Positions 55,721 to 64,000 of a DNA stretch of 64,000 nucleotides are shown here, in pieces. The DNA comes from Eopsaltria australis (lineage: Eukaryota > Chordata > Aves > Passeriformes > Petroicidae), in the NCBI GenBank assembly GCA_034509425.1, contig JAVTVJ010001238.1, positions 1 through 64,000 of the forward strand, written 5' to 3'. The notes beneath the pieces were generated by a model, which saw only the letters and a list, made by a program, of their open reading frames with translations, was not told where the DNA came from and made no database searches. The position numbers and the translations under genes were made by a program. Every line of letters begins with the position of its first letter. Position 1 is the stretch's first letter.

Positions 55721-56377
55721 TCTTTAATCATCCTCCTCTCTCCCTCACCCTCGCCACCGCCACTGCCCCTCCCCTGCGCCTCACCGCGCCCCACGGCTCC
55801 CGGGGAGGGAAGGAGGGAGTCTCTGGGAGCCGCCGCACTTCCTGCCCCCCGCCCTGTGCCCGCACAGGCAGCAGCGGCATCTCTCGAAGGCCGCGGCCCG
55901 GCTCTCCAAAGCCGCCGTGCCCCTGCCCCGCCTCCCGCCTTCATTGCTGCCTCACTCCCTCGCCCCGCTGCGCTCCTGCTCGGCCCCGCCGCGGGCTGAA
56001 GAAGAAGCGGCGCCGCCGTGCGACAAACGGCAGCAAGGCAAAAGACTGCAAGCGACGCACCCAGAAATGTCCTTGGCAAAGAGACCCCGCGCGTGGCCCG
56101 GCAGCGCCCGCAGCCCGTGGCCAGCCTCAGCCGTGCCCGGCTCCCCCTGCTCGCCGAACGCGCTCGCTGCCCCCGCGCAGCCTCCTCCTCTCCCGGCCCC
56201 GCCGCCGCCACCCGCGCCTGAGGGCCCCGGGCGGCGGCGGGAAAAGTCTTTCCCGTGATGCTCCGCGCCACCGCCGGGCCCGAGCGGGGAGGGCGGGGCG
56301 GCCTCGGCCGCGCGCGGGCCCTGAAAGGCGGCGCGGGCAGCGAGGGCAAAACTGAGGCCAAACAAGAAATGCTGAAT
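55721..56377. promoter_or_regulatory. CpG island, right arm
   Basis: Mirror of 17,765-18,420, with small indels near 55,990-56,010. CpG density remains high in both arms. Long alanine- and proline-rich frames are composition effects. Confidence 0.6.
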
Positions 56378-56799
56378 GTTAAACACGAGCTCCGGGCTCC
56401 TGGTAAAATTTAAAGGGTTAATAAAAGGACAAGAAGGGACAAGGTATAGGGTAAAAGGTTACAACGTCCAGGTGACGCCGGGAACCCTTGGCACGGAGGC
56501 AAGAGCACGCCTGACATGGTGAGAGACTCTCTTTCTATACTTTTCTTATTGCATCAGCCTGTTCCATATTCATAGACAAGTATGCATATTCAAACTTTCC
56601 TCCAAACTGTTTTACATTTTCCAAGTACTCGTTAGCATGGCTCCTCCTTGGGTCCGCCTTTTTAGAGCATGCGGAGTTTCTTTGGAGACTCCAAGATCTT
56701 CTTTTGTCCATGGGTGTCCAGCAGATGGTTATTGTCGATAGAGATGTCCAGCAGATGGTTATTGTCGATAGAGATGTCCTGGGGCAGGAGCCTGTTACA
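56378..56799 (-). repeat. LTR-like element, right arm
   Basis: Mirror of 17,342-17,764, including the tandem 30-bp duplication (about 56,716-56,775). Confidence 0.5.
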
Positions 56800-57149
56800 C
56801 CCATGCTTATCCAACTAAGCAGGTGCTTTAATTCTTTTAAGCTAGGTCCATGTTAACACAGCTACATTAGCCACTCCATCTAAGCTAGAACAAAAAGGCA
56901 TTAAAGCATTTAAAAGTGATTATATTTCTATAACAAAAGCCACCTCCACAAGGACCAACATCATACACACAGCATTCATTATTTGTGAAAAGCCAACACT
57001 ATAATATGCATTTATAACAGCAGTAACCCACTCCTGGGTCAAACTATTGGAGGTGGTCCAAGGGCTTCCTTACCCCACTTTATGTTGTGTTTGAGGGTTC
57101 CTCCTGCACAAATCCATCTTCAGAAGTCACCAAGTGTATCATGACTGCA
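56800..57149. other. Unassigned AT-rich DNA, right arm
   Basis: No gene is seen. 57,020-57,090 shares a block (CCCACTCCTGGGTCAAACTA) with 5,203-5,260 and 29,300-29,360, a short dispersed repeat. Confidence 0.4.
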
Positions 57150-57540
57150 AAAAGCTCTTAAACACTGTGCTGGTTTTAACTGGTGGGATATTTTGGGAGT
57201 CCTTGATGGTCTCAGTCCTTGCAGCTGCTCATTGTGCTGGTGCCATTGAGCCCATGCTGGCCCATTAGCAGAGATGATCCCCCCAGGCTGGGTGGGACTG
57301 TGCTGGTGCTTCCCTGGAGAGAGTTATCACAGCTGAGTCATTGGTGTGAAGGAAAAGAAACACTGCCCTGCCTCCCAGGGTTTGCCTCTCCTTCCTTATC
57401 TCTTTTAACACTCAGCTGTCACCTGAGGGGTCTGGGGAGAACTGGGCAGCTCCTGCAAACGACCCATCATGAACAGCTCATCAGAAATGAGATAAGGGGA
57501 GTAGAATGCACAGTTGGGTTACACCCACAGAGTGCTAAAC
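57150..57540 (-). repeat. LTR-family-A-like fragment, right arm
   Basis: Mirror of 16,600-16,990. GAGTTATCACAGCTGAGTCA and CTGGCCCATTAGCAGAGATG resemble LTR family A in antisense. Confidence 0.45.
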
Positions 57541-58489
57541 TGGCGCCCTGCTACTGTCACCAGCACAGGCTGGCAGGGAAATGTCATTGTAAGAGCTTGC
57601 TGCACTTGGCTTTCAGCCAAGTCACCCATGGGCAGGGTCTCCTCCCACCCCAGTCATTTCATGATTCTGTCAGGGACTCGCTTCTCTTTCCTTCTTCCCT
57701 CTGCTTCCAGCTGGGAATGTGCTGGAAAATGTCCAGCAAAGCCACCTTTGCACTCTGCTCTGGGAGCCCTCACGGCTGCTGGACCTTGTGCCCTGGCCCT
57801 GCACAGCTCCCTTGGGAGGCACGGCTGGACCAGCCTCGGGAATGCCCCTCTGACATCCATGGCACACGCTCCAAGGCTCTGGAATCTCAGTTCCCAGCAA
57901 GGAAAAGATGTTCCTACCCTCGAAGGCAAAGCTCTCAAGATGGGGCCAAAAGTCAATTGCAGCAAGATCTTACAGGGACATTTCAGTGCCAGCCTTCAGA
58001 GCTTCATCCATGGTCGTTTTAGCTCCTGGATTGGGAATTAAATGAGGGGAGGATCTTTGGTGGGAGCTGTCCTGTGTCAGGAGAGACACTGAGAGAGAAA
58101 GAGAGCAGGCAAAGAAAGGCAGGAGAGAAAGGAGGACACAAACACAATCAGCTGAGAAGGTGGCACTATGAAAACAGACCTGGAACTGACTGAAAATGAA
58201 TGGGACAGAAATCAATCATTCTGAAACTTTCATTTCCTATCAAAATACACTTTCCTCCCTTTCTCACAAACCTCCTCCTGATGTCATTCAGCGGGGCTTT
58301 CAGAAAGTGCTTTGTTCTGAGTGGATGTTCCAGGCTGCAGACACAAGGAAAGAGGGAATGGGGATTGTCCTGCTCCTGGTGAGTTTGACATCCTCAGGGG
58401 AGGAGGTGAGGCGGCACCAGAAGAAAAGGGCAGCTGGGCTTCACCCTTCCATAAAAATGGACATTCTGTTGCAACAAGCTCCATTTTTG
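57541..58489. other. Unassigned DNA, right arm
   Basis: Mirror of 15,691-16,599. Open frames such as 57,514-58,041 are kept in both arms but show no domain. Confidence 0.35.
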
Positions 58490-58990
58490 AGAAAACCATG
58501 AAATTTTGGGGTGAAAAAGTCAATTTGGAGTGAATTTCAGATTCTTGGGGTGGCAAAATGAGATTTTGGAGCTAAACTGAGGATTTTGGTGTTGACTTGG
58601 GGAGTTTGGAGTCAAAATGGGATAATTTTGGGGGAAATGGGAAATTTTGGACTGAAATAAGTGATTTTTGGGGTCAAAACAAATATTTTGTGGAAAAATG
58701 CATAATTTTGGGGCAAAATCAAGATTTTGGGCAAAAAAATAGAGATTTGGGAATTAAAATGGGGGTTTGAGGGATAAAAGATTATTTTGGATGATTTGTG
58801 GCTGCAAAATGGGAATTTTTGAGTGGAATGTTCTGGTTTAGGAGGAAAATGGAATTTTGGTGTGAAAATGGGTAATCTGTTGGGAAAAGTGGAGATTTCG
58901 GGTGAAAACTGGGAATTTTAGGATTCAAATGAGCCATTAGGGGATGAAAATGGGGAATTTGGGATTGAAATGGATAGGAAGCTGGTGGGG
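58490..58990. repeat. AAAATGGGAATTTTGG-type repeat, right arm
   Basis: Mirror of 15,150-15,690. Repeated AAAATGG and AATTTTGG words with a roughly 20-bp period. Confidence 0.75.
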
Positions 58991-59299
58991 GAGGGATGGA
59001 AATCTGTCCATGTCTCTGTGGCTGCTCCCACAGGGGTGTGATGGCTGATCCCAGACTCCCAAGGGTCACAGGCAGGGCTGCCTTCACGGAATGCTCGCCT
59101 GGTATTGAGGGGCAGCGTGGGAGCCCCTGGATCTTGGAGCACCCAGCTGCCCCCCATGTTTGGAGGTGCCTGAGGAGGGCTGGGACAATGCCAGGGACAT
59201 CCTGCAGTGACATCTCAGCTGTCCCACCCTGCATGCGCTCAGTGCCAAAGCTAACCCTGATCCTGATCTCAGTCTCACTCTACATTTAGACACACTCAC

Positions 59300-59520
59300 A
59301 GTCCCGTATTTAATCTCATGCCAGCCCCAGACTTGTCTGGCCCCAGACCCTATCTCAACCCCAGACCCTATCTCAAGCCAATCCTATGTTTAGCCTTAAC
59401 CTCAATTCCAGCTCCAAAGTAAATCTCAGCTCTAAGTCCAACCCCAGCCCCAGTTCCAACCCCTTCCTAAATCCTCAGTCCCAATCCAAACCCCACATTT
59501 ATCCCTTCTGGGGGTTTCGG
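59300..59520. repeat. CCCAAACCC-like degenerate simple repeat, right arm
   Basis: C/A-rich mirror of the G/T-rich tract at 14,641-14,900. It contains a short direct duplication of CCCCAGACCCTATCTCAA near 59,340-59,380 that is not in the left arm. Confidence 0.5.
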
Positions 59521-59890
59521 GGTGTCTCTGTCCCTCTCACCCCAATGATGTTTGGGTGGGGTCACACCAGGGGTGAGAGGGACAGAGACAGCCCAGCCTT
59601 CCCAGGTGTGAGAAAGTCAGAGAGCCCCCCCAGCCCCCGAGCACACTCAGCAGTGAGAGGGACACAGAGCCCCTGGTCCCCAGCCCTGCACAAGCATTCC
59701 CTGAAGTGAGAGGGATGGAGACTGTCTGAGCATCCTCCAGGGCGAGGGGGACAGGGACTCCCCTGAGCATCCCCTGGGGTGAGAAAGATTGAGACCTACC
59801 GGGGAATGGCCTGGGGTGAGAGGGACAGGGACAACCCCTCCAAATCCCCTCCTAAGATTCCCCCCGGGTGAAAGGCACAGAGACCCCTCG
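59521..59890. repeat. 36-45 bp degenerate minisatellite, right arm
   Basis: Mirror of 14,280-14,640 with GAGCATCCCCTGGGGTGAGA units. Confidence 0.75.
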
Positions 59891-60599
59891 GGCATCCCCT
59901 GGGCAGCAGACAAAATAAACTTGGCAGAAATCAAATCTAACTCAACATAAAAAGCTTTGAGCAATAGCTGCTCTTCCTACAAGTCATTTGTGATGAAAAC
60001 ACAGACAAATCCCAGACATTAATACAAGCATTAAACTGACAATACAAGCAATTATGGTGGCAGTTCACAGTTTCATCAGTTCCCGCACAGCTCCAGCTCA
60101 GATGCTGGCAGGTTCCAATAATAGAAAAACAAAAAATTTTCCAGAATCCAATTATTAAAAGGAAGGAAAAGCTCTGTGTAGCTGTCACAAAGGTGATAGG
60201 CACAAAGAGATAAATGATTCTCACATCTGGCAAAGCCTTCCAGGCTGTGAATTTGGGAGTGCTTTAGTTCCTTGTGCTGGGCTTCTTGGAGGATGTTCAG
60301 CAGCCTTGTGCTCCTCACCCTGGGGCAATGAATGACCCTTGTCAGTCCCACTGGTAACATTTGCTCTCTTTACTCCAGTGATTTTTACAAATTTTTCAAG
60401 GAGGGACAAGAAAATATTTTCTTCAGACTGCCCACCCACAACAGCCATTTCCCCCACAAGTTCTCTCACATCCGTCTCAGAGGAAGCTGCATCTAAGTTT
60501 CCAAGTGCTCCTCCAGAAAGAAGCACAACCTCCCCAGAGGAGGAACAGTGCTGTCAAAGGTACTTGGGGTCAGACAACAGTGTCCTGTACCCACTGTGC
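59891..60599. other. Unassigned DNA, right arm
   Basis: Mirror of 13,521-14,279. No gene is recognised. Confidence 0.35.
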
Positions 60600-60917
60600 C
60601 AAAATATTTTCACTGTCTGGTTATTAAAATTTTTAGAGGGACATCTCTGCCGCAATTATGGTGCTAACAAAACCAAATCCAAAGTAATTGGTGTGGATTT
60701 GATTGATCAGTAAATGTGAGGTAGAGAGAGAGATGGAAAGGAAAAGAAAAGAGGGGGAGAGCAAGAGAGTGACATGGACAGAGACCTCTCCTGGGGAGGG
60801 GCAGGTGTGACACTGTCCCCTGTGTGTGTCTGGCCTTCTCGGGGTGGGGGTTTCACACCTGAGCCAGTCTGGGTAAGGGGGGTGGTGTTGACTCCCCCTG
60901 AGCAGGGGTTACCCCAC
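60600..60917 (+). repeat. LTR-like repeat family B, right arm
   Basis: Mirror of 13,222-13,520, with a GA-rich tract (60,722-60,770) and GGGGTGGGGGTTTCACACC. Confidence 0.45.
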
Positions 60918-61451
60918 GGTCTAAGGTTACCAAAAGTATGTATTCCATCACCATCTTTAGAAGTTGTTAGAAACAGGTGGGGCAGTGTTCTTTATCTCTT
61001 CCATGAGTCATCCCTGATAACTCCCTGCAGGGGCAATCTTCTGCTAATGGCCCATCAAACCTCACTGCATGACTCATTAAATGACATCATCCCATTGTGA
61101 GATGCTCCAGCCAGGGGGAGGAACCAAGCATTGCTACCTGGATATAAGGTGAGGTTTGCAACACCATGGGCAGCACTATCCACTGGATTCCCAGAGGACA
61201 AGAGCTCCATAATCACCACTGGACCTCCAGAACAGGACCAGACTTCACTACAGGATCACTGCCTTGATAGAACCACATTTGTTACTCCAAGAGGACTGCA
61301 GCCACCATCGGACTGCTACCACCACCCTGACCAACAGCGTGTCAGGTCATACCCTAACTCTGCCAGTTTAAGCCGGAGTTTTCTGCCTTTATTTTAATTT
61401 TCCTATTAGGTCATTTGTTCTGGCTTGGAATCTCTCACTGGTTTGCTTTCA
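60918..61451 (+). repeat. Solo LTR (family A), right arm
   Basis: Ends TTTGCTTTCA at 61,451. A TATA-like GGATATAAG is at about 61,139, with GTGAGG (donor-like) right behind it. It is oriented toward the zinc-finger gene 130 bp downstream. The 5' edge is approximate. Confidence 0.72.
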
Positions 61452-61581
61452 TACTAGTACAGAACCCCAGATACACGGCGACTTCTAGAGAGAGATTTAG
61501 ACAGAGGGACCCTCAAACTCAACTTGCTCATCCCTTGTTTTCCTCTGAAACCAGGATTTCTCATTCCCAAATCTTGGCCAG

Positions 61582-62595
61582 ATGGAGAAGGAGGCTGTGA
61601 GGAAGAGGAAGAGGCCCCAGGACACTCAGGCAGCTGAGGAGGAATTCAGTGCCCCTTTCCCTCTCTCTCCTGCTTCATCTCCCAGCCCAGGATCACTCAC
61701 GGCTGCAGGACAAGCCCACTGCCAATGCCATCCTGCCAGGGACGCATTGGGGGGATCTCCTACCCCTTCCCTCTGGCACGGAGGCAAATCCCATCCTCTC
61801 CTCGTTGTTTCTCCCCCAGACACTGAGCTGAGGATGGAGACCAGGGAGGACAAATCGCCACAGCAGAACCTCATGGAAGAGGCCATTTTGAGTGGCTCCA
61901 AGGTGCAGCAATCCAGCATAGAGGAAAAGCTCCAGAGATCCAAAGCCAGCCCAGGGTGTTCCAAGGAGGGGAGGGGCTCCAAAGCCATCCCAGGGTGCTC
62001 CAAGGAGGAAAGAGACACCTTGTGCCAGGAAGGCGGCTGGAGATCGAGCCAGAGCTCAGAGCTGGTTGTCCATGAACAGCTTCACACTGGGGAGAAGCCC
62101 TACAAGTGCTTGGAGTGTGAGAAGAGCTTCAGCTGGAGATCTACCCTGATTCGCCACCAGAAGATCCACACTGGTGAACGGCCCTATGAATGTGGGGAAT
62201 GTGGGAAGGGCTTCAGAGACAGCTCTGACCTGGTTCGCCACCTGTTAATCCACACTGGGGAACGGCCCTATGAGTGCCCAGAATGTGGGAAGAGCTTCAA
62301 TAACGCCTCAAACCTCACTTGCCATCAGCGGATCCACATGGGGGAGAGGCCCTACGAGTGTTCTGAGTGTGGGAAGAGGTTTCAGACCAGTTCCAATCTC
62401 CTCAAGCACCAGCGGATTCACACTGAGGAGAGGCCCTTCCGCTGCCCCGACTGTGGGAAGGGCTTCAAGCAAAACTCCAACCTCGTCATCCATAGGCGCA
62501 TCCACACTGGGGAGAAGCCCTACAAGTGTCCCCAGTGTGGAAAGAGCTTCTCCAGCAGCTCTCACTTGTCCAGACACCACAGGGGGCACCAGTAA
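61582..62595 (+). CDS. C2H2 zinc-finger protein, right-arm copy
   Basis: Counterpart of 11,568-12,560. ATG at 61,582 follows an acceptor-like site (CTGAAACCAG, exon from 61,555). Read without splicing it is 337 residues. If the ancestral 186-bp intron (61,634-61,819) were removed it would be 275. The donor that is GT in the left copy is CT here, so the intron may be retained or another donor used. A charged N-terminus contains a duplicated [20 protein letters not shown] block, which the left copy lacks. Six C2H2 fingers with TGE-type linkers follow, ending HHRGHQ. It probably binds DNA in the nucleus. Target unknown. It differs from the left copy mostly at helix contact positions. Confidence 0.75.
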   Translation: MEKEAVRKRKRPQDTQAAEEEFSAPFPLSPASSPSPGSLTAAGQAHCQCHPARDALGGSPTPSLWHGGKSHPLLVVSPPDTELRMETREDKSPQQNLMEEAILSGSKVQQSSIEEKLQRSKASPGCSKEGRGSKAIPGCSKEERDTLCQEGGWRSSQSSELVVHEQLHTGEKPYKCLECEKSFSWRSTLIRHQKIHTGERPYECGECGKGFRDSSDLVRHLLIHTGERPYECPECGKSFNNASNLTCHQRIHMGERPYECSECGKRFQTSSNLLKHQRIHTEERPFRCPDCGKGFKQNSNLVIHRRIHTGEKPYKCPQCGKSFSSSSHLSRHHRGHQ

Positions 62596-63290
62596 CGAAA
62601 GTCCTGTGAGTGGCATGACTGCAGGAAAAGCTACATCTGCTGCTTCAACTTCATCTCCCATCAGAGGACCCACGTTGGACAGAGTCTTGGTGACCAACAT
62701 TCCCTGTGCTCCACATGGGAAAGACACCTGTCCCTTTCCCTGCCCCTGGCAGTAGTTTGAGGTGGAATCAAAAAACATGAGGATCTGGCCATGCCCCCAT
62801 CATTATATTCAATCCCACCTCAGGTCATTTGCAGGGACAGGGAAAGGGACTCTCCCAAGGAGAAGGGTTTCCTTTCTGGATGGAAGAATATGCAGGGTCA
62901 GGAAGATCGGGTCGGTGTTTCCCCAGTTTTGCCTGTAAATCATTTGTTTGTCTTGTCCCTTCTGTTATCAATATTGTTGCTGTTCCTCTTTGTTCCTTAT
63001 CCCGTTGCAGTTCCCAGTAAATTGTTTTTATCCCAGCCCGGGATCTTTGCCTTTTGTGCTTTCCATGGGAGGGGGAGGGGAGCGAGCGGCAGTGCGGTTT
63101 TAATGAGAGCAGAAAATTGGGGAATCCCATTCCTGAACCCCAGCCCTTGGAATCCGAGCATCACAGCTGATTCCAACCCTGGCTGCCACGGCAACAGCCT
63201 TGGGAGCGGGTCCGTGGCTGGGGCTGTGGGAACCTCTTCACTCTGGTGCCCAGGGACAGGACTGGAGGGAACGGTTGGAGCTGAGTCGGG
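62596..63290 (+). other. 3' flank of right zinc-finger gene with relict finger
   Basis: 62,600-62,690 still encodes a degraded seventh finger (CHDCRKSYICC then SHQRTH-like) after the stop. A block at 63,005-63,045 with CCAGTAAATTG may contain the polyadenylation signal. No other gene is seen. Confidence 0.5.
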
Positions 63291-63525
63291 GCAGGTTTAG
63301 GTTGGCTCTCAGGAAAAGGTTTTTCCCCAGAGGCTGCTCGGGCAGTGCCCAGGCTCCCCAGGGAAGGGATCACAGTTCCAAGGCTGTCTGACCTCCAGCA
63401 GAGTTTGGTCACCACTGCCAGGCCCAGGCTGGGATTATTGGGATGTCCTGTGCAGGTTCAGGGTTTGGACTTGAGGATCCTGATGGGTCCCTGCCAGCTC
63501 AGCCAATTCTGGGGTTCTGTGATCC
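63291..63525 (+). repeat. CR1 3' end, right arm
   Basis: Mirror of 10,636-10,880: GGCAGGTTTAGGTTGGCTCT, AGGAAAAGGTTTTTCCCCAG, ending ATTCTGGGGTTCTGTGATCC. Confidence 0.72.
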
Positions 63526-63724
63526 CATGACCCTCGGGATGGGACCACAAATGGTTGCCATGGCAACAGACCCTGGCTCCAGGCCTGAGCTGCTGTCCAT
63601 AGCAACCACCCCTGGCATTGGGTGCCCATGGAGCTGCCAAGGGAGTGACCATGGCAAAGGGGCCTGTTGATGGTTGCCATGGAAACTGAGCATGGCAATG
63701 GAACCTGGTGATGGTTGCCTGATG

Positions 63725-63880
63725 AGGAGCTGATTTGTCACAGGCACTCAGAGGCGTTCCATGGAGACATTCCAAGAGTCTCCAGGCTGTTCAAGAGCTC
63801 CACGGTGACATCCCAGGAGTCCCCAGGCTGACAAAGAGCCAGGATGTCACAGACACTCACAGGGGTTCCTGTCATGGGCA
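63725..63880. repeat. 68-bp minisatellite fragment, right arm
   Basis: Two to three units in antisense (CCATGGAGACATTCCAAGAG and CACGGTGACATCCCAGGAGT) matching 10,130-10,440. The intervening 63,526-63,724 is a GTTGCCATGGCAAC-rich stretch mirrored at 10,441-10,640. Confidence 0.7.
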
Positions 63881-64000
63881 GAGTGGGAGTTTCAGGCAAA
63901 GGTTATTAGAGAAGCTTCCATTGGGTGTCCAGGTGCAGAAAGGACCCCCAACACTCCCCATAGATCCCAAATCCCCGGGCTTTCCAAACTCCTGTGTGCG

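Larger units (their letters stand above)
46744..64000. repeat. Palindrome right arm (runs off window)
   Basis: Reverse-complement partner of 9,998-27,392. It carries the same elements in mirrored order: R2 copies A, B, C and D with 28S pieces, solo LTR, 68-bp array, CpG island, low-complexity tracts, LTR family A, zinc-finger gene and CR1. Similarity continues to the last base, so the true arm is longer. Confidence 0.93.

Overview
The window looks like bird genomic DNA, most likely a passerine. The evidence is CR1 LINE fragments, a group-14-like olfactory receptor remnant, tandem C2H2 zinc-finger genes of the kind expanded in songbirds, and an endogenous retrovirus with an avian alpharetrovirus-like envelope. 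R2 retrotransposons are also present, and they occur in some birds. The species and chromosome cannot be read from the sequence. A repeat-dense accessory region (W, microchromosome, subtelomeric or rDNA-adjacent) is only an inference. There is no bacterial-style gene content.

Layout. 1-9,997 is ordinary repeat-rich DNA: CR1 pieces, 37-bp and 40-bp minisatellites, an olfactory receptor pseudogene, and a 2.3-kb module (3,669-5,959) that recurs twice later. 9,998-27,392 and 46,744-64,000 are the two arms of a large palindrome. Position x on the left pairs with about 74,140 minus x on the right. The outer end is not reached on the right. Each arm holds, from outside inward: a 68-bp minisatellite fragment, a CR1 end, a zinc-finger gene next to a solo LTR, low-complexity repeats, an LTR-like block, a CpG island, about 15 units of the 68-bp minisatellite, and then a head-to-tail chain of R2 retrotransposons separated by short pieces of 28S rRNA gene. 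The 19.35-kb spacer (27,393-46,743) holds the 5' end of the left R2 with upstream 28S, copies of the 3.7-6.0 kb module in both orientations, a truncated env-less ERV, a third copy of the R2/28S chain, and a nearly complete 8.0-kb provirus (38,725-46,743).

The most notable structure is the R2-28S chain. R2 normally sits in functional 28S genes. Here one nearly full-length R2 (27,593-23,389, minus strand) has 155 bp of 28S upstream and 198 bp downstream, with the junction at the expected TAG/CCAAATG site. It is followed in the same orientation by a 5'-truncated R2, an R2 3' tail, 85 bp of 28S, another R2, and about 141 bp of 28S. No further ribosomal DNA is seen. This suggests concatenation of R2-28S read-through transcripts or the remains of a collapsed rDNA locus, later duplicated in tandem and inverted.

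The provirus has LTRs about 1.4% different, a tRNA-Trp-type primer site, gag, a dUTPase-protease gene reached by a GGGAAAC -1 frameshift site, an open pol, and an open alpharetrovirus-type env. Its main visible lesion is a frameshift at a nine-C run in gag. Its two flanks do not match and lie in different parts of R2, so it marks a recombination joint and forms the inner edge of the right arm.
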